Below, piece by piece: positions 1 to 5,219 of a stretch of 5,219 nt of DNA; position 1 is the first letter of the stretch; each line of letters opens with the position of its first letter. Below the pieces are notes generated by a model. It saw only the letters and a program-made list of their open reading frames with translations. It was not told where the DNA came from and ran no database searches. A program made the translations under genes and the position numbers. This DNA comes from an uncultured Bacteroidales bacterium. Lineage in GTDB: Bacteria; Bacteroidota; Bacteroidia; Bacteroidales; Lentimicrobiaceae. The stretch is taken from assembly GCA_937864935.1 (NCBI GenBank), contig CALMDN010000451.1:1-5219 (forward strand). The letters are read 5' to 3'.

Positions 1-642
1 GGTGATGGTTCCTCCTGAAATCGCATCGACACCATGGGGATCATCATCCGGAGCACCGCCTTTGACGATCTGTATTGAAGTAAATTTTCCATCCTTGTCG
101 TAAATGGTTTTTCCCTTGAAAGGATCCATAAACCATGCCTGGTTGATTTCTGCACCCAGTCCTGGTGTTTCACCCTTGTGGTCGAACATCGTGCCCAGCA
201 CAGTATTGAAATCGGTTTTGAAGGAAATGTAACCCCAGACCGGCCCCCACAGCCCTTTGCCCCTTAACGGAACCACATAAGCAGTATCGCCGTTGTCAAG
301 TGAAGCAAAAAATACCGGCAGAATCTGCTGCTCAGGTTTTTTCTTCAGCTCGTTGGCCAGATCCACCGCAAACACTTTGTCAGCATTGGTTTCAACAACA
401 TCACCATTGATGTTGATACCTACAGCTGAGGTAATGTATTTGTGATAAACTTCAATCACTTCCTTTTTGGGTACTTCAGCAATGGGCACATTCACCGAAG
501 TAAGGATATTCTGCATTTTTTCAATGCGGATATTGTCTTCCTGGGCAGGCTTCAGCTGAACCGCCACTACACTGAGTGAGACAGCAACCACTACGACCAT
601 GATGATGGCGTAGATGAAAATGTATTTGTTACTATGTTCCAT
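1..642 (-). CDS. nqrC: Na+-translocating NADH:quinone reductase subunit C, partial (C-terminus beyond left edge)
   Basis: NqrC is a membrane-anchored flavoprotein subunit of Na+-NQR that carries a covalently bound FMN and passes electrons within the complex. Seen: 214 codons from an ATG at 642, with no stop before the window edge. One N-terminal membrane segment spans about residues 7-28 (YIFIYAIIMVVVVAVSLS). A soluble FMN-binding domain follows, with the family motif GETPGLGAE at residues 157-165 and GLWGPVWGY shortly before it. The flavinylation motif DAISGGT ends at Thr212 (codon 7-9), the expected attachment site of FMN by ApbE. The usual motif is Dxx(S/T)GAT, so Gly replaces Ala here. 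The missing tail should be a few tens of residues, since the Vibrio protein is about 257 aa. The start lies 14 bp after the nqrB stop, so translation is probably coupled. No clear Shine-Dalgarno is seen, which is usual in Bacteroidota. Upstream in frame there is a stop and no other ATG. Confidence 0.96.
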   Translation of the reverse strand, partial: MEHSNKYIFIYAIIMVVVVAVSLSVVAVQLKPAQEDNIRIEKMQNILTSVNVPIAEVPKKEVIEVYHKYITSAVGININGDVVETNADKVFAVDLANELKKKPEQQILPVFFASLDNGDTAYVVPLRGKGLWGPVWGYISFKTDFNTVLGTMFDHKGETPGLGAEINQAWFMDPFKGKTIYDKDGKFTSIQIVKGGAPDDDPHGVDAISGGTIT

Positions 643-656
643 GACGATTTTGCCGA

Positions 657-1823
657 TTAAGATTTAACAACATTAACCGCTCTTTTGATGCGTTTGCGGA
701 TGTTGGCTTCAACCACATAGTGATCGATAAGCGGTGCGAAGGCATTCATAAGCAGAATTGCAAGCATGGTGCCTTCGGGATAGGCTGGATTGAACACCCT
801 GATCATGATTGCAAAGAAACCCGCCAGGAAGCCATAGATCCATTTACCCTTATCGGTCTGGGCCGCGGTAACCGGATCGGTTGCCATAAAGACCATTCCG
901 AACAGGAAGCTTCCCATCATAATCTGGGTAAGCGGACTCAGTGTCATGTATTCGTTGGCTGCAAAAGCATTAAATATCAGGGTCATGCTTATGCCCCCCA
1001 GAAGCCCTGAAAGCATGATTCTCCAGCTTCCGATTCCGGTTACAATCAGAATCAGTGCTCCGAGAATAATGGCGATTTTGGATGTTTCTCCGATAGAGCC
1101 CGGGATAAAACCAAAAAACAGGTCGTACATCGATGGTATTTTGTCCATTGCTCCGGCTGCTGCATTGCCAAGAGGGGTAGCTCCGGAAAATCCGTCAACG
1201 ACCCCTTCACCGGTACTCAGGCCTCCGGTCCAGATGGTATCACCTGTGATCTTGGCCGGATAAGCGAAAAAGATAAATGCCCTTGCCAGCAAAGCAGGAT
1301 TGAATACATTCATTCCGGTTCCACCGAAAGCTTCTTTGCCGATTACAACAGCAAAAATGCTGGCAACAGCCACCATCCACAACGGAACATCCACCGGCAT
1401 CACCAGTGGAATCAGCATCCCCGACACCAGGTAACCCTCATTGACTTCATGGCCGCGGTACTGGGCAAAAATAAATTCTACCCCCAATCCGGCGGCATAG
1501 GAAACCACGATGATCGGAAGAACTTTCAACAGACCGTATCCCACAATCGGTAAAAAGCCCGGATCCTGACCGAGCGACAGATAATGCTGGTATCCGGTGT
1601 TCCAGATTCCGAAGAGCAGGGCCGGAATCATGGCAATGATCACCGCCGACATCGTACGCTTCAGGTCTATGGAATCCCTGATGTGGCTTCCGGTACGGGT
1701 GGTTTTGTCCGGGACGAACAGAAAGGTCTCGAAGGCATCAAAGGTTGAATGCAACTTCTCGAATTTCCCGCCTTTCTGGAAATTTGGTTTTATTTTATCT
1801 AACTGTTTTCTGAGCGCTTTCAT
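657..1823 (-). CDS. nqrB: Na+-translocating NADH:quinone reductase subunit B
   Basis: NqrB is the main polytopic membrane subunit of Na+-NQR. It holds a covalent FMN and a riboflavin, and is implicated in Na+ passage and quinone reduction. Seen: 388 residues, close to the usual 385-415. A soluble N-terminal stretch (about 1-56) is followed by about nine hydrophobic segments between residues 58 and 369. Recognisable family blocks are GHEVNEGYLVSG (124-135), EAFGGTGMNVFNPALLARAF (164-183), the flavinylation motif DGFSGAT ending at Thr216 (codon 1176-1178), ATDPVTAAQT (314-323) and NPAYPEGTMLAILLMN (345-360). The same fold family includes RnfD, but the FMN motif context, the length and the neighbours fit NqrB. 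It starts 49 bp after the nqrA stop. The upstream stretch is A/T-rich (TTTAAATAAAGC) and lacks a Shine-Dalgarno. A second ATG at 1827 is out of frame. No promoter is seen in the gap, so it is probably co-transcribed with nqrA. Confidence 0.98.
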   Translation of the reverse strand: MKALRKQLDKIKPNFQKGGKFEKLHSTFDAFETFLFVPDKTTRTGSHIRDSIDLKRTMSAVIIAMIPALLFGIWNTGYQHYLSLGQDPGFLPIVGYGLLKVLPIIVVSYAAGLGVEFIFAQYRGHEVNEGYLVSGMLIPLVMPVDVPLWMVAVASIFAVVIGKEAFGGTGMNVFNPALLARAFIFFAYPAKITGDTIWTGGLSTGEGVVDGFSGATPLGNAAAGAMDKIPSMYDLFFGFIPGSIGETSKIAIILGALILIVTGIGSWRIMLSGLLGGISMTLIFNAFAANEYMTLSPLTQIMMGSFLFGMVFMATDPVTAAQTDKGKWIYGFLAGFFAIMIRVFNPAYPEGTMLAILLMNAFAPLIDHYVVEANIRKRIKRAVNVVKS

Positions 1824-1872
1824 TCATTGCTTTATTTAAAGGAAGTATCAATTGCTTAGCCGTTGGCCTTCA

Positions 1873-3219
1873 TCAGCTCATTTCTTTTCTCAGTGTCTCC
1901 AGTCCCTGACGCACAATGGACTGAATTTCAGTTTTTGATGTGTCGATAAATTCGCACAAGGCCAGGTCTTCAGGCTCAACTTCATACATGCCGAGGTTTT
2001 CCATTAGCTCGATGTTCTCCGCAAGGGCCGCTTTGATCAGTTGCATGGGATAAATGTCCATCGGTAGCACTTTCTCAAACTGCCCGGTCATCACCAGGGC
2101 CCTTTCACCCCCATGCAGGTTGGTGTCAACCTCGTATTTCCTTTGTGGTGAAAGCCAGGAGAAATAAGTTCTTGAGAAACTGAATTTGTTGAATCCGGGC
2201 AAGGCCCAGCCTAAAAATTCGTGGTAATTGCCTTCCGGAATCACTGTTATCAATGAGTCGTAGAAACCGATAAAGTTATCGCGCCTGATCTGGGTTCCGG
2301 TAAGCACATTACCCGAGATAAACCGGAGGTTGCCTTCCTTCACATTGTTTTCAACCATTTTTCCGATGCAGGCACCACGGCGGGTTTTCAGATACCCGGT
2401 TTTCAGTACCTCTGATCCGGCCAGTGCAACCACGATCTCAGCATTGTAAATGCCTTCGGTAAACAGGCTGCCAATGGCAATCACATCCTGTACGCCGGCA
2501 AACCAAACCACCTCACCCTTGTTGATGGGGTCGATGTGGTGGATCTGAATGCCGACATTGCCTGCAGGATGCGGCCCCTTAAAGGTGGTCAGTTCCACAT
2601 TGCGGCAATTCAGAAATTCTTTGGCTGAAGTCCGGTTGCTGATGTTCAGGTGAACCTTGCCGGTTGTCAGCTTTGCAAGGGCGTTGATCCCTGCCTGAAA
2701 CTGTTCCCCTTTGCCATTTACGATGTAATCATAATCGGGTGCGAGGGGGGCGGTGTCGAAAGCTGAAATGTGGATGGCCTTCGGGGTCTGTTTCGGATTG
2801 GCGATGATGCCATAGGGACGCTGCCTGATCATCGACCACAATCCGCTCTTCAGCAGCTTCTCTGTAATCTCCGATTTTGAAAGCGTGGTCGGGTCGGCCT
2901 TGCCAAATTGTTCAGACTCATGTTTTCCGTCAGGCTCAATGCGTACCTCGAGCAACACCCTCTTGTCACCGCGCTTGATCTCGGAAACCGTTCCGCTTAC
3001 CGGCGATACAAAACAGATGTTCTCCCGGTATTTGTCGGTGAAAAGCGGGGTGCCGGCCTTTACTGCTGCTCCTTCCGCCACAAGCATGCGGGGGAAAACA
3101 CCGATGAAATCGGTGGGTTTAATGGCATAATGCAGGGCAACAGCATCTTTCAGACTCTTGTCAGCCTCACCGGCTATGCTGATGTTCAGTCCTCTGTTCA
3201 GGTTAATTGTTTTGGGCAT
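1873..3219 (-). CDS. nqrA: Na+-translocating NADH:quinone reductase subunit A
   Basis: NqrA is the cytoplasmic-face subunit of Na+-NQR, associated with NqrB and implicated in quinone binding. It has no covalent flavin. Seen: 448 residues (the Vibrio protein is about 446). The N-terminus MPKTINLNRGLNISIAGE is typical of the family. A lipoyl/biotinyl-like segment follows (GTVSEIKRGDKRVLLEV, 76-92). The central block includes FKGPHPAGNVGIQIHHIDP (213-231), then SFSRTYFSWL (347-356) and MDIYPMQLIKAALAENIE (387-404). The conserved C-terminal block LGMYEVEPEDLALCEF (409-424) contains Cys422. The open frame continues upstream to a GTG at 3261, but those 14 extra residues do not resemble any NqrA start, so the ATG at 3219 is preferred. 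No Shine-Dalgarno is visible (the upstream sequence is AAGAAATTCAAGCAGAT). It is the first gene of the operon, which reads nqrA-nqrB-nqrC leftward. A candidate promoter lies about 100 bp upstream. Confidence 0.97.
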   Translation of the reverse strand: MPKTINLNRGLNISIAGEADKSLKDAVALHYAIKPTDFIGVFPRMLVAEGAAVKAGTPLFTDKYRENICFVSPVSGTVSEIKRGDKRVLLEVRIEPDGKHESEQFGKADPTTLSKSEITEKLLKSGLWSMIRQRPYGIIANPKQTPKAIHISAFDTAPLAPDYDYIVNGKGEQFQAGINALAKLTTGKVHLNISNRTSAKEFLNCRNVELTTFKGPHPAGNVGIQIHHIDPINKGEVVWFAGVQDVIAIGSLFTEGIYNAEIVVALAGSEVLKTGYLKTRRGACIGKMVENNVKEGNLRFISGNVLTGTQIRRDNFIGFYDSLITVIPEGNYHEFLGWALPGFNKFSFSRTYFSWLSPQRKYEVDTNLHGGERALVMTGQFEKVLPMDIYPMQLIKAALAENIELMENLGMYEVEPEDLALCEFIDTSKTEIQSIVRQGLETLRKEMS

Positions 3220-3300
3220 ATCTGCTTGAATTTCTTGGCATATAAAGATTTGAAGAACCACAATGCATCCCTTGAATGGACCACTTATCCGCGGACACAG

Positions 3301-3317
3301 GCTTCTTCTGAAGAAGC
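3301..3317. repeat. Perfect 17-bp palindrome at the presumed nqrA transcription start
   Basis: GCTTCTTC and GAAGAAGC flank a single T, giving an 8-bp arm on each side. The site lies 2 bp downstream of the candidate -7 element (3320-3327), so the expected start point (about 3313) falls inside it. It could be an operator for a dimeric regulator, or it could form a small hairpin (6-bp stem, 5-nt loop) at the 5' end of the nqr mRNA. The symmetry is seen directly; either role is inference. Confidence 0.5.
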
Positions 3318-3319
3318 TG

Positions 3320-3352
3320 CAAAGTTAACAATTTCAACCATTGATTCTCACA
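3320..3352 (-). promoter_or_regulatory. Candidate nqrA promoter (Bacteroidota -33/-7 type)
   Basis: On the minus strand, 3327-3320 reads TAACTTTG, an exact match to the Bacteroidota -7 element TAnnTTTG used by the primary sigma factor. The base after it is C, as in many such promoters. The -33 element is weaker: TGTG at 3352-3349 against TTTG, 21 bp upstream, which is within the usual spacing. Transcription would start near 3313 and give a leader of about 93 nt before the nqrA ATG. The -7 match is seen directly; promoter activity is inferred. Confidence 0.6.
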
Positions 3353-3523
3353 CCGTGAAAATATGATGTTTGTCATGTTTATTCAGGCCTGCAGGCATCT
3401 TTTCTGCCGGAAAACGGGACAATAAACCGGCCATAGCTGAGTAAACCTTAAGGCAGAACCACGGATAGAATTATCAACATTCACTCCTTTCATGGCATCC
3501 TTTTCGGGATTAATCAGACTGAC

Positions 3524-3557
3524 TCTGCTTCCGGCTGGATTTCAATTGCTAACTTTG
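3524..3557 (+). promoter_or_regulatory. Candidate promoter of the plug gene (Bacteroidota -33/-7 type)
   Basis: Positions 3550-3557 read TAACTTTG, an exact TAnnTTTG match and the same 8-mer as the nqrA candidate on the other strand. A one-mismatch -33 element, TCTG, lies at 3524-3527 with 22 bp spacing, near the upper limit. Transcription would start near 3563. That excludes the far-upstream in-frame ATG at 3492 as the start codon, and leaves ATGs at 3585 (leader about 22 nt) and 3612 (about 49 nt). Confidence 0.6.
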
Positions 3558-3611
3558 TCGAAAATCAAGACCAATAACAAGGATATGATCAGCATTGTTC
3601 ATCGATTCACA

Positions 3612-4988
3612 ATGAAATTGTTTGTTTTTTTTCTCGCACTTTTACCGCTGCTGGAGACTGTTGGACAGGAAGTGCAACCCCCTGATCAGGAATCAGCCTC
3701 CGGCGCTTCGAAAAAGAAAAAAAAGAACAGGCCCGAAGAGTCTTATTTTGCACCGGAGTTCCTGCGCTATACCGATTTCGTCTACAAGGAGTCAATCGCC
3801 ACCGTACTATTCCACCGCGAAGGCTGGGAGCTCACCCCGCCCATCATGACCTTTGGCACCGATGAACGCCTGAAGCTGTCGTTCGACGACCTCGACGGGG
3901 ATTATGCCCTGTGGCAGTACACGGTGATCCACTGCGATGCCATGTGGAATCCCACCGACCTCTGGCAGAACGAGTACATGGTGGGGTTTACCGATGATTA
4001 CATCCGCGATTACCGCTTCTCCTTCAATACGCTGCAGCGGTACGTTAACTATACCCTGAGCATCCCGAACGACAACATCCGTTTCACCCTCTCCGGCAAT
4101 TACATTCTGAAGGTATATCCCGACGGACAACCCGATCAGCCCATCATCACCCGCCGTTTTATGGTGGTGGAGCCGGGCGTTACGGTGAAAGGGCTGGTGA
4201 AGGCCGCCAGCGATGTCAGCAAACGCTTTACCCACCACGAGGTCCAGTTTTCCCTGTTTACCGGCAGCTACATCATCAGCGAACCCCTGCGCGACCTGAA
4301 GGTGGTGGTGCTGCAGAATTCGCGCTGGGACAATGCCCTGTGGGACCTCAAACCCATGATGCTCAGGGGTGAGGAGCTCGATTACCGTTATACCGACGGC
4401 TCCAACACCTTTGAAGCCGGCAATGAGTTCAGGTATTTCGACATCAAGAGCCTCCGCTACCACTCCGAACGCATCCGCTCCATCGAAAACCGCAATGATG
4501 GCTATCATGCCGTGCTGCTTTACGACAAAAACAGGGCCACCACCCCTTACATCACTTACAGCGACCTCAACGGGCAACGCCTGGTGAAGACCGAGGATGC
4601 CGATGATGCCGCCATTGAAGGCGAATATGTGTGGGTTGACTTTTTTCTTCCCTACCCCGAACCGGTGACCGGCGGAGGCATCTACCTGATGGGGGCGCTC
4701 ACCGGCTGGCAGTTTCAGGCCCCCGGCAACAGCCCGCCCACGGCCACCGGCTATGGCCGGATGGAGTACAACGCCGCCCGGCAGGGATACCAGGCCAGGC
4801 TCTACCTCAAGCAGGGCTATTACGACTACCTCTATGCCTATTTGCCCGATGGCACCACCCGGGCAGAGACCTCGCTGATAGAGGGCAACCGCTACGAAAC
4901 CCGCAACGCCTACACCGTACTGGTGTACCACCGAGAACCCGGCTCGCGCTACGACAAACTGATTGCCGCGGAGGTGATTGCCAATTGA
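3612..4988 (+). CDS. Type IX secretion system plug protein (DUF5103 family)
   Basis: Plug proteins of this family close the periplasmic side of the SprA/Sov outer-membrane translocon of the T9SS when it is not loaded with substrate. Seen: 458 residues from the chosen start. A signal peptide has a Lys2 n-region and a hydrophobic core LFVFFLALLPLL (3-14), with likely cleavage near Gly18/Gln19. A charged linker follows, with five consecutive lysines (34-38). The first plug domain runs from about 52 to 188, with the family blocks QYTVIHCDAMWNPTDLW (102-118), EYMVGF (121-126), FNTLQRYVNYTLSIPND (138-154), SGNYILKVYP (161-170) and TRRFMVVEP (180-188). A beta-rich C-terminal part ends with EGNRYETRNAYTVLVYH (424-440), typical of the family. 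The frame is open from 3492, but the promoter and signal peptide argue for the ATG at 3612; 3585 is the alternative, adding 9 residues. The gene is transcribed away from nqr. From about 3760 it is clearly more GC-rich than the nqr genes. Confidence 0.9.
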   Translation: MKLFVFFLALLPLLETVGQEVQPPDQESASGASKKKKKNRPEESYFAPEFLRYTDFVYKESIATVLFHREGWELTPPIMTFGTDERLKLSFDDLDGDYALWQYTVIHCDAMWNPTDLWQNEYMVGFTDDYIRDYRFSFNTLQRYVNYTLSIPNDNIRFTLSGNYILKVYPDGQPDQPIITRRFMVVEPGVTVKGLVKAASDVSKRFTHHEVQFSLFTGSYIISEPLRDLKVVVLQNSRWDNALWDLKPMMLRGEELDYRYTDGSNTFEAGNEFRYFDIKSLRYHSERIRSIENRNDGYHAVLLYDKNRATTPYITYSDLNGQRLVKTEDADDAAIEGEYVWVDFFLPYPEPVTGGGIYLMGALTGWQFQAPGNSPPTATGYGRMEYNAARQGYQARLYLKQGYYDYLYAYLPDGTTRAETSLIEGNRYETRNAYTVLVYHREPGSRYDKLIAAEVIAN

Positions 4989-4996
4989 GGGAAAGT

Positions 4997-5045
4997 GGCT
5001 TGTTGAAGCCTGGGGTTCTTCAGGATTCTTGAGACTATTTTTTTT
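4997..5045 (+). terminator. Weak terminator candidate downstream of the plug gene
   Basis: A short hairpin, GGCTT-GTTG-AAGCC, sits at 4997-5010, just after the stop codon. A run of eight Ts follows at 5038-5045. The hairpin is about 27 nt from the T run, too far for a classical intrinsic terminator. A second, poorer fold (TCAGGA with TCTTGA, one G-U pair, about 5019-5031) is closer to the T run. Termination here is plausible from position and the T run, but the stems are weak. Confidence 0.35.
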
Positions 5046-5070
5046 GTTTAAGCTGGTTGTCTTTGGTTTT

Positions 5071-5150
5071 GATCACATATATAATGCATAGGTTGTGATC
5101 TCAACCGCACAATGCGATCACATTAACTTTAATGTGTTGTGCGGTTGAGA
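5071..5150. repeat. Nested, competing inverted repeats ending in a 22-bp bulged hairpin
   Basis: The strongest structure pairs 5099-5112 (TCTCAACCGCACAA) perfectly with 5137-5150. It continues with 5119-5126 (CACATTAA) against 5129-5136, giving 22 base pairs interrupted only by a 6-nt bulge (TGCGAT, 5113-5118). Overlapping it are GATCACA at 5071-5077 and again at 5116-5122, either of which can pair with TGTGATC at 5094-5100. GGTTG at 5091-5095 can pair with CAACC at 5102-5106, which the large stem also uses. No T run follows 5150, so it is not a simple terminator on the plus strand. It could be a small palindromic repeat element, a structured RNA or a protein-binding region. No gene is visible in it. 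Confidence 0.6.
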
Positions 5151-5164
5151 ACTTAACTAATTCT

Positions 5165-5216
5165 ATGTCAGGCTGAGCCTGTCTGCCGGGCATTCAGGCA
5201 GGCGGAGTCGAAGCCA
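5165..5216. repeat. REP-like dispersed palindromic repeat, probably cut by the window edge
   Basis: A perfect 13-bp palindrome, CAGGCT-G-AGCCTG, occupies 5169-5181. It is followed by CTGCC (5183-5187) pairing with GGCAG (5197-5201), and then GGAGTCGAAGCC (5204-5215). On the minus strand the outer parts read GGCTTCGACTCC and CTCAGCCTGACA. This resembles the TTCGAC...CTCAGCCTGACA intergenic repeats I recall from many Bacteroidota genomes. The pairings are seen directly; membership of a repeat family rests on recall and cannot be tested from one copy. Confidence 0.5.
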
Positions 5217-5219
5217 TAT

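Larger units (their letters stand above)
3220..3611. other. Divergent intergenic control region between nqrA and the plug gene
   Basis: This stretch of about 390 bp separates two divergently transcribed units. It contains the nqrA leader (3220 to about 3313), a 17-bp palindrome (3301-3317), a candidate nqrA promoter (3320-3352) and a candidate plug promoter (3524-3557). It also holds a perfect 10-bp palindrome, GCCTGCAGGC, at 3387-3396. Between about 3397 and 3523 no further signal is seen. Open frames here are short (20-40 codons) and have no recognisable product. No RNA gene or riboswitch was recognised. Confidence 0.7.

Noticed and set aside
3220..3261. N-terminal extension of NqrA from a GTG at 3261
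   Set aside because: The family starts with MPKTINL-like sequence at the ATG at 3219. The extra 14 residues have no counterpart and would come from a weaker start codon.
2885..3366. Two overlapping plus-strand open frames antisense to the start of nqrA
   Set aside because: The minus-strand NqrA frame is certain here. These translations show no family resemblance and are shadows.
3363..3425. 20-codon plus-strand open frame beginning MMFVMF
   Set aside because: It is very short, has no ribosome binding site or promoter, and adjoins the nqrA -33 region.
3383..3493. 36-codon minus-strand open frame between the two promoters, with AAAGGA 4 nt before its ATG
   Set aside because: The Shine-Dalgarno-like match is tempting, but no promoter faces it, the peptide is not recognised, and frames of this length are common by chance.
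3492..3611. N-terminal extension of the plug protein from the ATG at 3492
   Set aside because: The added 40 residues resemble no plug protein, lie across the candidate promoter at 3524-3557, and would bury the signal peptide.
3807..4931. 374-codon open frame on the minus strand, antisense to the plug gene
   Set aside because: Its translation is rich in Gly, Val, His and Ile with no recognisable domain, as expected from the complement of a GC3-rich gene. The plus-strand frame has clear family motifs over the whole span.
5071..5122. CRP/FNR-like site suggested by TGTGATC and GATCACA
   Set aside because: The half-sites are not spaced by the 6 bp of the TGTGA-N6-TCACA consensus. They are separated by 16 and 15 bp, which fits hairpin arms better.
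5099..5150. Intrinsic terminator for the plug gene
   Set aside because: The stem is strong, but no T run follows at 5151 on the plus strand. Read on the minus strand, the bases after 5099 are not a T run either.

Overview
The window looks like chromosomal DNA of a Bacteroidota bacterium that carries a type IX secretion system (T9SS). Three things point that way. The Nqr subunits read as Bacteroidota-type proteins. The right-hand gene encodes the T9SS plug protein (former DUF5103), a family known essentially from this phylum. Both candidate promoters carry the Bacteroidota sigma-factor element TAnnTTTG. A free-living or environmental Bacteroidales/Marinilabiliales-like host is a guess from overall feel, not from a marker gene.

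Layout. Positions 1-3219 on the minus strand hold the start of an Na+-translocating NADH:quinone oxidoreductase operon, transcribed right to left: nqrA (1873-3219), nqrB (657-1823) and the first 214 codons of nqrC (1-642, cut by the left edge). nqrD, nqrE and nqrF are expected just beyond the left edge. Positions 3220-3611 are a divergent control region of about 390 bp. It has one candidate promoter facing each way; both contain the same 8-mer, TAACTTTG, and a 17-bp perfect palindrome lies at the presumed nqrA transcription start. Positions 3612-4988 on the plus strand encode the secreted or periplasmic T9SS plug protein. Positions 4989-5219 are non-coding. They hold a weak terminator candidate, a set of mutually exclusive inverted repeats that ends in a 22-bp bulged hairpin (5071-5150), and the edge of what looks like a dispersed REP-like repeat (about 5165-5216).

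How it works together. NqrA, NqrB and NqrC are three of the six subunits of the membrane complex that oxidises NADH, reduces quinone and exports Na+. NqrB and NqrC both show the threonine motif to which ApbE attaches FMN. The plug protein closes the SprA/Sov outer-membrane channel of the T9SS. No biochemical link between the two divergent units can be read from the sequence; the shared promoter region is the only physical link.

No wholly new gene system is visible. The items most worth a second look are the alternative-hairpin block at 5071-5150, the palindrome at the nqrA start site, and the divergent Nqr/plug arrangement.
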